Source: Candidatus Enterococcus myersii
GTDB lineage: Bacteria > Bacillota > Bacilli > Lactobacillales > Enterococcaceae
DNA length: 64,000 bases
Direction: 5' to 3'
Assembly (NCBI RefSeq): GCF_017316025.1
Contig: NZ_JAFLVT010000018.1
Location: forward strand, 168,356 to 232,355
Shown: piece by piece, positions 35,350-44,658 of the stretch
How positions within the stretch are numbered: position 1 is the stretch's first letter
Layout: each line of letters starts with the position of its first letter
Notes under the pieces: generated by a model
Told to the model about the DNA's origin: nothing
The model's database searches: none
What the model saw: only the letters and a program-made list of their open reading frames with translations
Program-made: the position numbers and the translations under genes

Positions 35350-35784
35350 TTATGCTGTGAAATCTAAGCTGATCTGATATTCCCCTACTCGTTCATCGGC
35401 CATATACAAATCATAGTCAATAAAAATTGTGCCAGACATCGGGCGATCTTTCAAGCTAACATGAAGATTACGCGTAAACGTCCCAAAATACATCACCCCA
35501 TAAGGTGTTGTGTAGCTGGTTTCTAATTTTTTCTTATAGTCAAATTTTAGCCGTAATCGCATTTCTCCAGATCGCGTTAATTGCACGGTTCCATCTGGCA
35601 TAATTTTAATAATAACAGGAATTTCTTCGCCACTTTCTTGCACTTCTTGATAACGAATGTACAGCTTATCACCAATGGTTACCAGCTGACCTGGTAAATC
35701 AAAAGTAAATTCTTGTATTTCTTCATGTTGTTTGACTTTGGTTTTCAAATGAATGGAAACTGGTACGCCATTTTTTAAATCCAT
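35350..35784 (-). CDS. ywiB: DUF1934 (YwiB-family) beta-barrel protein
   Basis: 144 residues from ATG 35784, preceded by GGAGGATATAAAA. Calycin-like beta-barrel with VSIHLKTKVKQHEEIQEF, RYQEV, MPDGTVQLTRSGEMRLRLKF and TPYGVMYFGTFTRNL. The family is common near rpoE and pyrG in Firmicutes, but its function is unknown. Confidence 0.85.
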   Translation of the reverse strand: MDLKNGVPVSIHLKTKVKQHEEIQEFTFDLPGQLVTIGDKLYIRYQEVQESGEEIPVIIKIMPDGTVQLTRSGEMRLRLKFDYKKKLETSYTTPYGVMYFGTFTRNLHVSLKDRPMSGTIFIDYDLYMADERVGEYQISLDFTA

Positions 35785-35938
35785 TTTTATATCCTCCACT
35801 TCACACTATCCTCACAAAAAGTGCTGCTTACTTTAAGCAGGCTTTTCATCTTTAGTTTCATTCTTCACAGTTTTACCCTTTTTGTCAAACATTGCGTCTA
35901 TTTCAAGGCCTTCCGTTATTTTTTCAGAGCTTTTTCGT

Positions 35939-36051
35939 ATATAATGAAGGAAACGTGATTTAGAAATGCTTAACAAAAAAGCGCCCGGGGTAAGACGATT
36001 ATCCAAATTAGACTTACCTGTAACAAAAAAGCGTTATTTAGGAGTTAGACG
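35939..36051 (+). promoter_or_regulatory. lipL promoter and leader with a partial duplication
   Basis: TATAAT at 35939-35944. The 100-base leader contains AACAAAAAAGCG twice (about 35973 and 36020), each followed about 15-20 bases later by AGACGAT. The second AGACGATG provides the start codon region. A GGTAAG/CTTACC hairpin lies between them. Confidence 0.45.
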
Positions 36052-36858
36052 ATGAATTTAAGTTTAGATCAAACCATTTATCCCAATCAGCAGGCGCTAT
36101 TGCCTTTTGCCTTAACTGACGTCTTAATTGAACATGTCAGTCAAACAAAACAGCCCCTATTGCATTTTTGGCAATTGGAAAAGACCATGATTTTAGGTAT
36201 GAAAGATACGCGGGTACCTCATTTAAAAGCTGGCGTTACAACGCTACAGCAGGCTGGTTATCCACCGGTTGTCCGCAGCGCTGGTGGTTTAGGCGTCATT
36301 AGTGACCCTGCTATTTTAAATATTTCCCTTATTATTCCCCGCGATATGCAGACGACCGATTCTGCTTATGAGAAGATGTTCCAACTAACACAGCACGCTT
36401 TTCCTGAGCTTTTGATTACCACTGGGGAAGTTTTTGATTCTTATTGCCCGGGGACTTACGACTTAAGTTGCGCGGGTAAAAAAATTGCCGGTATCGCCCA
36501 ACGAAAAATTAAAGACGGTATCGCCATTATGATGTATCTCAGTGTTAGTGGCCCGCAAAAAGAGCGTGGGCAAGTGGTTAAAGATTTTTATCGTGCAAGT
36601 TTAGCAGAGAAGTTTGGACAAGACGGATATCCGCCGGTAAATCCTGACAGCATGACGACTGTCGGTTCCGTAATGAAAAATAATTTAACGATTGAGCAAA
36701 CAAAAACACGCTTTTTAAATGCTTTTTCACAACTTACCAAAGAAGAAATCACTCAAGTTGATAGTCAGAATTGGTTGCGTGCAACAAAAAAAAGAACTGA
36801 CTATACAGAAAAGCTAAGCCGTATGATTACCCGTAATGAAATTCTTGCTTCCTTATAA
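36052..36858 (+). CDS. lipL: Lipoyl/octanoyl amidotransferase
   Basis: 268 residues of the LipB/LplA fold. VVRSAGGLGVISDPAILNISLI near 75, and CPGTYDLSCAGKKIAGIAQRK near 125-145, are the LipL hallmarks. LipL moves octanoyl groups from GcvH to E2 subunits in B. subtilis. An LplA-type ligase is an alternative reading, but the CPGTYDL motif favours LipL. Confidence 0.85.
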   Translation: MNLSLDQTIYPNQQALLPFALTDVLIEHVSQTKQPLLHFWQLEKTMILGMKDTRVPHLKAGVTTLQQAGYPPVVRSAGGLGVISDPAILNISLIIPRDMQTTDSAYEKMFQLTQHAFPELLITTGEVFDSYCPGTYDLSCAGKKIAGIAQRKIKDGIAIMMYLSVSGPQKERGQVVKDFYRASLAEKFGQDGYPPVNPDSMTTVGSVMKNNLTIEQTKTRFLNAFSQLTKEEITQVDSQNWLRATKKRTDYTEKLSRMITRNEILASL

Positions 36859-36923
36859 ATCAATTTTTCCAAAGAGTGGGCAGACTCAAACAATTTTGCC
36901 AAATCAAACAAAGGAGTAAATCG

Positions 36924-38282
36924 ATGATGACCTTATATAAAGATCAAAAATTACCAATTGAAAAAGTATTTAGAGATCCCGTTCATAATTATATTCACGT
37001 CCAACATCAAGTAGTTTTGGATTTAATCAACTCAAAAGAAGTACAGCGCCTAAGACGCGTGAAACAATTGGGGACGTCTTCTTTTACCTTCCACGGGGCA
37101 GAGCATAGCCGCTTTTCCCATTCATTAGGTGTTTACGAGATCACCCGCCGCATCTGCGATATCTTTGAACGAAATTTTTCTGTTGCTAAAATTGGTGCTG
37201 GCGGCTGGGATGATACTGAACGCTTGGTCGCTTTATGTGCGGCACTGCTTCACGATGTGGGCCACGGTCCTTTTTCCCACACCTTTGAACATATTTTCCA
37301 CACAGATCATGAAAAGATCACTGTCGAAATTATCACTTCGCCAGAAACTGAGGTTTACCAAATTTTGAATAAGGTTGCGCCTGGTTTTCCAGAAAAAGTC
37401 GCCAGTGTCATTACCCATGATTATCCCAATCCGCAGGTGGTACAAATGATTTCAAGTCAAATTGACGCCGATCGAATGGATTATTTATTACGAGATGCTT
37501 ATTTTACCGGCACCGAATACGGCACTTTTGATTTAACCCGCATCTTACGGGTCATTCGCCCTTATGAAGGGGGGATTGCCTTTGCTATGAATGGGATGCA
37601 CGCGGTCGAAGACTATATCGTCAGTCGCTATCAAATGTATGTTCAAGTTTATTTCCACCAAGTTTCCCGGAGTATGGAAGTTTTGTTGGAACACTTATTA
37701 AATCGGGCCCACGAATTATATAATGAAAATTCCGATGTATTTCAGCAACATTCCCAGTTGTTGATTCCTTTTTTAAAAGAAGACTTTACACTAGCAGATT
37801 ATTTAAAATTAGACGATGGCGTTTTAATTACCTATTTTATTCAATGGGTTGACGAAGATGATGCTATTTTAAGTGATTTAGCCAATCGCTGGTTATCTAG
37901 AAAACCATTAAAATCAGCAAAATTCAAAGAAGGTCAACAAGACTTAATCACAAAACTATGCAAGCTGGTGGAAGAAGTCGGGTATAATCCGAAATACTAT
38001 ACTGCGATTAATTCCAGCTATGACTTACCTTATGACTTTTATCGACCAAAATCAGGGGTCCACCGCACGCAAATTGAATTGCAACAAAATGACGGTACTC
38101 TGGTAGAACTTTCAAAAGTAAGCCAATTAGTCGCAGCACTCGCTGGACAAAAAACTGGCGATCACCGCTATTATTTCCCTAAAGAAATGGTAGATCGCTC
38201 CTTGCAAAATAATTACGATCTTTTTAGCGATACGTATGCAGCATTTGCCCGCCATATCAAAAATGGCGAATTAGTCGAATAG
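36924..38282 (+). CDS. HD-domain dNTP triphosphohydrolase (EF1143/YwfO-like)
   Basis: 452 residues (ATG 36924 or 36927, after AAGGAG). The metal-binding HD site is visible: HSRFSHSLGVYE, ALLHDVGHGPFSHTFEH, then SSQIDADRMDYLLRDA. It closely recalls Enterococcus faecalis EF1143, a dNTPase of known structure. It likely controls dNTP pools, and dNTPases of this class can also limit phage replication. The spacing to lipL is 65 bases, so it may be cotranscribed. Confidence 0.9.
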   Translation: MMTLYKDQKLPIEKVFRDPVHNYIHVQHQVVLDLINSKEVQRLRRVKQLGTSSFTFHGAEHSRFSHSLGVYEITRRICDIFERNFSVAKIGAGGWDDTERLVALCAALLHDVGHGPFSHTFEHIFHTDHEKITVEIITSPETEVYQILNKVAPGFPEKVASVITHDYPNPQVVQMISSQIDADRMDYLLRDAYFTGTEYGTFDLTRILRVIRPYEGGIAFAMNGMHAVEDYIVSRYQMYVQVYFHQVSRSMEVLLEHLLNRAHELYNENSDVFQQHSQLLIPFLKEDFTLADYLKLDDGVLITYFIQWVDEDDAILSDLANRWLSRKPLKSAKFKEGQQDLITKLCKLVEEVGYNPKYYTAINSSYDLPYDFYRPKSGVHRTQIELQQNDGTLVELSKVSQLVAALAGQKTGDHRYYFPKEMVDRSLQNNYDLFSDTYAAFARHIKNGELVE

Positions 38283-38297
38283 TAAGACCAAACTTGT

Positions 38298-38334
38298 CTC
38301 CCTTTTCTCTCACCACTAGAAAAGGGAGCTTTCT
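38298..38334 (+). terminator. Terminator after HD hydrolase gene
   Basis: CTCCCTTTTCT / AGAAAAGGGAG perfect stem followed by TTTCTTTT. Confidence 0.8.
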
Positions 38335-38423
38335 TTTAGTAGAATAGAAAGCGGATCTTGCCACTTTTTGGCAATTTAAGCAGCTGAAAGAATACAGCTA
38401 TTTGTTTAGGAGGAATTTTTTTC

Positions 38424-39236
38424 ATGAGTATTAAACTAGTCGCTATTGATATTGACGGCACCTTGTTAAACAGCGCAGGACAATTAACAACCGGTGTGAA
38501 AGCCGCTTTACAAAGCGCAAAGAAAAAAGGGGTACGAATCGTTTTATGCACTGGCCGTCCTTTACCAGGGGTAAAAGAATACTTGAATACGTTAGATTTA
38601 TTAAGTGCTGACGATTATGTCATTACTTATAATGGTTCATTGGTGCAAAATGTTGCCACCCAACATACCGTCTTTTCTGCCAGCCTAACGAAAAACGATT
38701 ACTTAAAAGTAAATTATATGGCACAAAAACTCGGGCTTCATTTTCACGTATCTGGTGTGGATGCAATTTTTACAGCTAATCGTGATATTAGTCCCTACAC
38801 CGTTCACGAATCAACATTGGTGCACATGCCAATTAAATACCGCACTTCCGATGAGATGGTAAAAAATGAGTACGACATGATTAAAATGATGATGATTGAT
38901 GAACCAGAAATTTTAGATCACGCCATTACCCAACTTCCCCTTGATTTTAAAGAACAATACAATATTGTCAAAAGTGCCCCTTTTTACTTGGAAATCTTAC
39001 ACAAAGGCGCTAATAAGGGAATTGCACTTGCGAAACTGGCAGAACATTTAAACATTCAACAAGCAGAAGTTATGGCTATTGGCGACAATGAAAATGATAT
39101 GGCCATGTTAGAGTATGCTGGTGTCGGTGTGGCGATGCAAAATGCCGTCGATAAAACGAAAGCCGTTGCCGATTACATCACCACGGCTTCAAACGATGAA
39201 GATGGCGTCAAAGAAGCAATCGAAAAATTCAGCTAG
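38424..39236 (+). CDS. HAD-superfamily sugar phosphatase (Cof type)
   Basis: 270 residues. Nucleophile motif DIDGTLLNS near residue 9, threonine motif VLCTGRP, lysine in the NKGIALAKLAE stretch, and acidic motif AIGDNENDMAMLEYAG. The C2B cap places it with YidA/Cof phosphatases, which hydrolyse sugar phosphates. The precise substrate is unknown. The ribosome site is AGGAGGA. Confidence 0.9.
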   Translation: MSIKLVAIDIDGTLLNSAGQLTTGVKAALQSAKKKGVRIVLCTGRPLPGVKEYLNTLDLLSADDYVITYNGSLVQNVATQHTVFSASLTKNDYLKVNYMAQKLGLHFHVSGVDAIFTANRDISPYTVHESTLVHMPIKYRTSDEMVKNEYDMIKMMMIDEPEILDHAITQLPLDFKEQYNIVKSAPFYLEILHKGANKGIALAKLAEHLNIQQAEVMAIGDNENDMAMLEYAGVGVAMQNAVDKTKAVADYITTASNDEDGVKEAIEKFS

Positions 39237-39245
39237 ACAAAAAAA

Positions 39246-39292
39246 AAGTGCCCAAACAAGTCCTGATAACTTGTCTGGCGCTGTTTTTTTAT
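39246..39292 (+). terminator. Terminator after HAD phosphatase gene
   Basis: ACAAGT / ACTTGT inner stem with extended GCC/GGC pairing, then seven T. Confidence 0.65.
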
Positions 39293-39412
39293 AAAGTAAA
39301 TATGAATCTCACCTAAGAAAAAAAGTGATTTGCCCGCTTTAGCACATTTAGATCTTATGGCTCATACCTGCCCGATTCCTTCAGCTTTTCTAGCTGTCTG
39401 GCTTTTCTTTAT

Positions 39413-41128
39413 CTATTTGCGAAACTGGGCTTCATACAATGCGCGGTAAGCTCCGCCTTTAGCCATTAATTCTTCATGGCTACCTTGTTGTAAGATACCA
39501 GCTGGACTGACTACCACAATTCTAGTTGCGTGTTTTATTGACGCTAGGCGATGGGCAATGATTAAAGTTGTCCGCCCTTTTGAAAGTGAGTTTAAAGACT
39601 CTTGAATGACTTGTTCGGTTTCTGTATCTAATGCTGATGTTGCTTCATCTAAAATCAAAATGGGTGGATTTTTTAAAAACATCCGGGCAATCGCTACCCG
39701 TTGTTTTTGACCACCAGATAATTTGACGCCCCGCTCCCCAATTTGCGTCTCAATTCCTTCAGGCATCTGGGCTAAAACACTATCCAAATGGGCCAATTTC
39801 GCTGCTGTCATAATCTCCTTGTCGCTTGCGTCCAAACGCCCGTAAGCGATATTTTCTTTAATGCTGCCAGGAAATAAGAAAACATCTTGTTGCACAATGC
39901 CAATTTGACTTCGCAATGAACTCAAAGTCATATCCCGAACGTCTATCCCATCAATTTTTACCGCCCCTTCTGTTACATCGTAAAAGCGAGGTAACAAGTT
40001 ACAAAGCGTCGTTTTGCCTGAACCGCTTTGGCCAACAAAAGCAACTGTTTCCCCTGGCTTAATTGTCAAATTAATGTGATCTAAAACCTTGCTTGCTTCT
40101 GCGTAAGAAAAAGAAACATCCTGGTATAAAATGTCGCCTTTTAAATCCTTAACGACCCTAGCATTTTTTGAATCCACAATGCTTGGCTTTTTATCCAATT
40201 CTTCTGTCAGGCGCTTAAACCCTGCAATTCCTTTGGGATAACTTTCAATCATCGTATTCACTTTTTCAATGGGTCTGACAAAGACATTTGCCAGTAAAAT
40301 GAAACCGACAAATTGCCCATTGGTTAGCTGCCCTTGAATCACATAATAGGACCCAAAAATTAAAGTAAATAAATTAATTAAACGGATTAACAAATAATTA
40401 TAGGCTGAACTAACAGCCATTACCCGATAAAATAAGATTTTTGATTGCCGATAAGCTTCACTTAAACCGCCAAAGCGTGCTGCTTCAAAATCCTCGTTGC
40501 CAAAAGATTGCGTAACGCGAATACCACTAACAGAAGCCTCCACCCCAGCGTTAAATTCACCAAGATTTTCGTAAATGCGCGTGTTGACTTTCGTCATTTT
40601 TTTATTGAAGAAAACCAAAGCGATTGTAATGAGGGGCAATAAAGCAAAAGTTGCGATTGCTAATTTTACATGGGTGTGTAGCATCAGTAAAAACGAGCCT
40701 GCCAATGTCATAATCGTAATAAAAATATCTTCTGGACCATGATGGGCCACTTCAGAGATTTCAAATAAATCTGTCGTCAGCCGACTTATCAATTTCCCTG
40801 TCTTTTGATTGTCATAATACGCGTAAGGCTGACTTTGAAGGTGGGCAAATAATTCACGCCGCATATCTGTTTCAATATTGACCCCTAACTTATGACCAAA
40901 AAAGACAACAATATACTGCAAAATCGTATTCAAAATATAAAATAAAAATAAGGTCAAACAAGCCAACAAAATAATTCGAAATTCTTTTTGCGGCATAATT
41001 TTATCGATCACTTCATTGACGGCTACCGGAAAAGCCAACTCCAGTAACCCGGCTAAAACTGCACAACTAAAGTCCAAAATAAACAGTTTTTTATACGGAC
41101 GATAATAACTAAAAAAACGTTTCAACAT
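39413..41128 (-). CDS. ABC exporter half-transporter (YfiB/LmrA-type)
   Basis: 571 residues. Six membrane helices in the first 300 residues with coupling sequence TGKLISRLTTDLFEISEVAHHGPED. The ATPase has Walker A GQSGSGKTT, signature LSGGQKQRVAIARM, Walker B ILILDEATSALD and H-loop IAHRLA. It works as a homodimer or with a partner; substrate unknown. The gene stands alone. Confidence 0.92.
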   Translation of the reverse strand: MLKRFFSYYRPYKKLFILDFSCAVLAGLLELAFPVAVNEVIDKIMPQKEFRIILLACLTLFLFYILNTILQYIVVFFGHKLGVNIETDMRRELFAHLQSQPYAYYDNQKTGKLISRLTTDLFEISEVAHHGPEDIFITIMTLAGSFLLMLHTHVKLAIATFALLPLITIALVFFNKKMTKVNTRIYENLGEFNAGVEASVSGIRVTQSFGNEDFEAARFGGLSEAYRQSKILFYRVMAVSSAYNYLLIRLINLFTLIFGSYYVIQGQLTNGQFVGFILLANVFVRPIEKVNTMIESYPKGIAGFKRLTEELDKKPSIVDSKNARVVKDLKGDILYQDVSFSYAEASKVLDHINLTIKPGETVAFVGQSGSGKTTLCNLLPRFYDVTEGAVKIDGIDVRDMTLSSLRSQIGIVQQDVFLFPGSIKENIAYGRLDASDKEIMTAAKLAHLDSVLAQMPEGIETQIGERGVKLSGGQKQRVAIARMFLKNPPILILDEATSALDTETEQVIQESLNSLSKGRTTLIIAHRLASIKHATRIVVVSPAGILQQGSHEELMAKGGAYRALYEAQFRK

Positions 41129-41372
41129 CTTTTTCTCCTTTTATTCCTAAAAATTCTTGCAACTTAAATTGTTGCTACCCTTTTTCTTGTAACAATTCAG
41201 ACGGTAAAAATTTACACTGTCAAAAGACAACTCCATCTATTATACCGAAAATTCCAATAAAAACACAATTCCCCCAGCTAAACAAACATCTATTTGAAAA
41301 ACACAAGTAAAAAAAGCTTACGAAATCTGTATTTTCCTGCGAGAAAAATTATATTTTTATTACAGATAAAAA

Positions 41373-41420
41373 AACAGACCTCAGTCAGTCGGAAAAAACT
41401 GCTAAAGCCTGTTTCTTTTT
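41373..41420 (-). terminator. Terminator after NUDIX gene
   Basis: AAACAG / CTGTTT outer stem with inner CAGT/ACTG pairing and T-runs. The rest of 41129-41424 is AT-rich promoter DNA for the ABC exporter with no gene. Confidence 0.55.
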
Positions 41421-41424
41421 TTAA

Positions 41425-41868
41425 TTAATTAGATTTTTTCATCCACTTTTGGACTGCCCAGCGATGACTGCCGCGCTTTAATAAAAGCATCGCTTCATCT
41501 GCTGTTACCCAAGCCAGGTTATTGGTTTTTTCTGTCGGCTCAGCGACTTTCTCCCAACTGTCGACAACGTAAAAATAACCGGGATGATAAAAATATGTAT
41601 CGCGATGACTGGAATAAAAATATTCTACCGCTTCCCCTAAATACGCTCCAACTGTCACTTCAAAGCCAAGCTCTTCTAACATTTCGCGATTTATCGCTTC
41701 CACGTGGTTTTCTGTTCCTTCAATTTCGCCGCCAGGTAAAAAATAGGCGCCATTTGGGGCTTGTACCAAAATTACTTCTTGTCCTTCATTACGACTCACT
41801 ACCACATAAGCGCCATAACGCGCTTTATAAGGCTTATCTGACTCCTTTTTCCCAAACACTGGTTCCAT
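41425..41868 (-). CDS. NUDIX hydrolase
   Basis: 147 residues from ATG 41868, preceded by GGAGGTT. The full NUDIX box is GGEIEGTENHVEAINREMLEELGFEV, matching Gx5Ex7REUxEExGU. It hydrolyses a nucleoside diphosphate linked to another group; the substrate cannot be told. Confidence 0.9.
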   Translation of the reverse strand: MEPVFGKKESDKPYKARYGAYVVVSRNEGQEVILVQAPNGAYFLPGGEIEGTENHVEAINREMLEELGFEVTVGAYLGEAVEYFYSSHRDTYFYHPGYFYVVDSWEKVAEPTEKTNNLAWVTADEAMLLLKRGSHRWAVQKWMKKSN

Positions 41869-42000
41869 TTTGTAACCTCCACTTTTCATTTCATTCATTT
41901 TACCCAAATGCAGATACTTTCACAAGTTAAAGCGTATTTCTTATCACAGCTAAAGGCCTATGATAAGATATCTTTATCAAGGAGAAAGGACTGATTTTTT

Positions 42001-42375
42001 ATGAAAATGGCCCATACATGTGTACGTGTCAAAGATTTAGAGGCATCTTTAGCCTTTTATAAAGGAGCTTTTGGCTTTGTTGAAAAAAGCCGCCGCGACT
42101 TCCCCGAAAATAAATTTACCTTAGTATACTTGAGCTTACCTGGGGATGATTATGAATTAGAATTGACCTATAATTATGATCACGCTGCTTATGATTTAGG
42201 TGATGGCTATGGCCACATCGCCATTGCAGTAAGCGACTTAGAAGCATTACATGAAAAACAAAAAAATGATAATTATAATGTAACCGACTTAAAAGGATTA
42301 CCTGGTACTGCACCTTCTTATTACTTTGTTGTTGACCCTGACGGTTACAAAATCGAAGTTATTCGTGAAAAATAA
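42001..42375 (+). CDS. gloA: Glyoxalase I-family lyase
   Basis: 124 residues, a single vicinal-oxygen-chelate domain pair. Metal ligands are consistent with His5 (MAHTCVRVKD), the Glu in ELELTYN, a His in GYGHIAIAVSD and the Glu in YKIEVIRE. This is the usual set for lactoylglutathione lyase, which detoxifies methylglyoxal. The ribosome site is AAGGAGA. Confidence 0.88.
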   Translation: MKMAHTCVRVKDLEASLAFYKGAFGFVEKSRRDFPENKFTLVYLSLPGDDYELELTYNYDHAAYDLGDGYGHIAIAVSDLEALHEKQKNDNYNVTDLKGLPGTAPSYYFVVDPDGYKIEVIREK

Positions 42376-42504
42376 GGATAAATAAATAAAAAAACTGTGC
42401 TAAAAGCGCAAAGAAAATAAAAGAAAAGCTACTACTGACTTTTTTTGTGTTTTACTTTGACATTGCTTTTAGTAACAGTTTTTTTAAATAAAGGACGTGG
42501 AAAA

Positions 42505-43215
42505 ATGAAACCTGTTATTGGCATCGCCGCAAATGAACAGACCATGATAGACACTGATAGTCACTGGATTAGCTACACGCCAAAAAACTTTGTCACTGGT
42601 GTTCAAAATGCTGGCGGCTTACCTTTATTGTTGCCCATCGGCACAATTTATGATGCAAAAAGCTACATACAAAAAATCGATAAATTACTTTTAGCCGGTG
42701 GCCAAGACGTATCCCCAGAAAGCTACGGTGCATTACCTCACCAAAAATTAGGTGCGACCAATCACAGACGCGATCTCTTTGAAATGGCGCTGGTAAAAGA
42801 AGCAGTCAAGGCCGGCAAACCTGTTATCGGCGTATGTCGTGGGATGCAGTTATTAAATGTCGCCTTTGGTGGGACCTTACTACAAGATTTAAGCTTAGCC
42901 AAAGAACCTCTCTTAAAACACGTACAGGTACCAACACCATTTGAACTTCCCACCCATCCTGTTGAAATTAATATGAACAGTCGTTTAGCTGAATTTTTAC
43001 CGCAAAATTATCAAGTTAATTCCTTTCATCATCAGGTAATCGACGAATTAGCAGCAGAATTTGTCGTAACTGCAACGGCACCTGATGGAGTCATTGAAGG
43101 AATTGAAAGTGTCAAATCCCCGGTCATGGGTGTCCAGTGGCATCCAGAGTTGGCTTATTTCACCATCGAAAAAGAACGCGCATTTTTTGAGTATTTTGTT
43201 AATAAATTCGCCTAA
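42505..43215 (+). CDS. Class I glutamine amidotransferase-like hydrolase (PuuD type)
   Basis: 236 residues from ATG 42505. GGQDVSPESYG near 67, nucleophile elbow GVCRGMQLLNVAFGG with catalytic Cys, and QWHPEL with catalytic His. It resembles gamma-glutamyl-GABA hydrolase, though the substrate is inferred. Its own terminator follows. Confidence 0.88.
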   Translation: MKPVIGIAANEQTMIDTDSHWISYTPKNFVTGVQNAGGLPLLLPIGTIYDAKSYIQKIDKLLLAGGQDVSPESYGALPHQKLGATNHRRDLFEMALVKEAVKAGKPVIGVCRGMQLLNVAFGGTLLQDLSLAKEPLLKHVQVPTPFELPTHPVEINMNSRLAEFLPQNYQVNSFHHQVIDELAAEFVVTATAPDGVIEGIESVKSPVMGVQWHPELAYFTIEKERAFFEYFVNKFA

Positions 43216-43243
43216 AAAAAGGTGAATGAAATCCTTTTAAATA

Positions 43244-43310
43244 AAAAGCAGCTTATCTAATTTGTCCGCTAACTTAAGTGTTAACGAGCTAAATAGTAAG
43301 CTGCTTTTTA
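43244..43310 (+). terminator. Terminator after PuuD-type gene
   Basis: AAAAGCAGCTTA / TAAGCTGCTTTT perfect 12-base stem with a branched loop and a T-run. Confidence 0.75.
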
Positions 43311-43404
43311 ATTTGCCTCAACTTTAGAAGAAAAAGTAGGGGTGAGGCTATTTATTAATTCTCAACTCTATTCACTTATCCGGTGTGATAATTACCTAAA
43401 TTTC

Positions 43405-44658
43405 TTACTTCTTTTCTGCTTTCATCATACTTAAAGATTGTTTCAAGGCTGCAATAACGCCGTTTTCGTTGTAAACCAAGACATTTGATTTGTACAAACC
43501 CGATGAAATCAGCATAAGAAAAACAGTAAAGACGGCTAAAATCACGACAGAAACAATCGCACTGGAAATGCTGGCTGTATCATTAGCCAGACGAACTGGC
43601 ATTGCAAATGATGAAAAGAAAGGAATATAGGAACAAATTTTCAGCGCGATATTTTGTGGATCAAACATTCCGACAAATAAGGCTAAAAAGTAAGCTCCCA
43701 TGGATAAATAAGTGACTGGGATAATCGCTTTTGAAGTATCTTCTGCCTTGTTGACCAAAGAACCACACAATGCCGCTAAAACGGCGTACAACAAAATCCC
43801 TAAGATTACAAAGATCGCTGAAAAAATCAAAAATGGACCAAAGAGAGATTCCAAAGATGCATCACCTAAAAATTGTCTGACGATGTCCATATCTTTGAAT
43901 TTTTGATACCCAAAAATAATCATAAGCCCATAAATTAACAATTGTGTTAAAGCAACCAATAAGACCCCGGTTAATTTCCCATAAAAATGAGTTTGGGCTT
44001 TGGTACTTGATAAAATCACTTCCATAATTCGCGTTCCTTTTTCAGAAGCGATTTCTTGGGCAATAATACTAGAATACGTCACGACAAAGATAAACAAGAT
44101 AATGGCCGAAACATTGGTTACAATCATCTGCAAACTGCTATGATCGTCTTCTGAGGTCATTGTACCAGACTTATCAAAGGAAACTTTTTGCGTTGTTAAT
44201 TGGGCTGTTTGACTCAATGTGCCCACCTCTTGGGCTGATAGTCCCATCTTTTTGGCCCGCACATTTGACTGCATTTGTGTCAATAGCTGTTGAATCATCA
44301 GCTGTGTTGTTTGTCCTAAGGAAGATTCGGTAAAGATTTCGCCTGAAAAACTGTCTCCTTTATTTGTTAAAACCAAAAAGGCATCCAGCTTTTCTTTTGC
44401 CAAGTCTTTTTCCGCTGCTTTTTTTGACGGGATGACTTTAAAATCATAATCTTTATGATCCAATTGGGTAAAAGCTTGTCCCAAAGCGGCATCATCTGAG
44501 TAGACGCCAATGGTATTGACATCGGAACTGCCAGCTAATTGGCCGGTAAAGTAATAAAATGCGCCCATTAAAAATGGTGCCAAAATTAAAATTAAGAAAC
44601 TAACTGATTTAACATTTTTCTTATAGACATCTTTAGCAATCACCCAAAACTTACTCAT
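43405..44658 (-). CDS. ABC-2 type exporter permease (NatB/YhaP-like)
   Basis: 417 residues from ATG 44658, which overlaps the ATPase stop. One N-terminal helix, a large extracellular domain (about 40-180), then five to six helices with SEKGTRIMEVILSSTKAQTHFYGKL, the ABC-2 coupling signature. Works with the ATPase encoded upstream. Confidence 0.88.
   Translation of the reverse strand: MSKFWVIAKDVYKKNVKSVSFLILILAPFLMGAFYYFTGQLAGSSDVNTIGVYSDDAALGQAFTQLDHKDYDFKVIPSKKAAEKDLAKEKLDAFLVLTNKGDSFSGEIFTESSLGQTTQLMIQQLLTQMQSNVRAKKMGLSAQEVGTLSQTAQLTTQKVSFDKSGTMTSEDDHSSLQMIVTNVSAIILFIFVVTYSSIIAQEIASEKGTRIMEVILSSTKAQTHFYGKLTGVLLVALTQLLIYGLMIIFGYQKFKDMDIVRQFLGDASLESLFGPFLIFSAIFVILGILLYAVLAALCGSLVNKAEDTSKAIIPVTYLSMGAYFLALFVGMFDPQNIALKICSYIPFFSSFAMPVRLANDTASISSAIVSVVILAVFTVFLMLISSGLYKSNVLVYNENGVIAALKQSLSMMKAEKK

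Noticed and set aside
35833-36036. 67-codon minus-strand open frame ending EGLEIDAMFDKKGK... upstream of ywiB
   Set aside because: The composition looks protein-like, but there is no ATG with a ribosome site and it lies across the lipL promoter and leader. Left as unproven.
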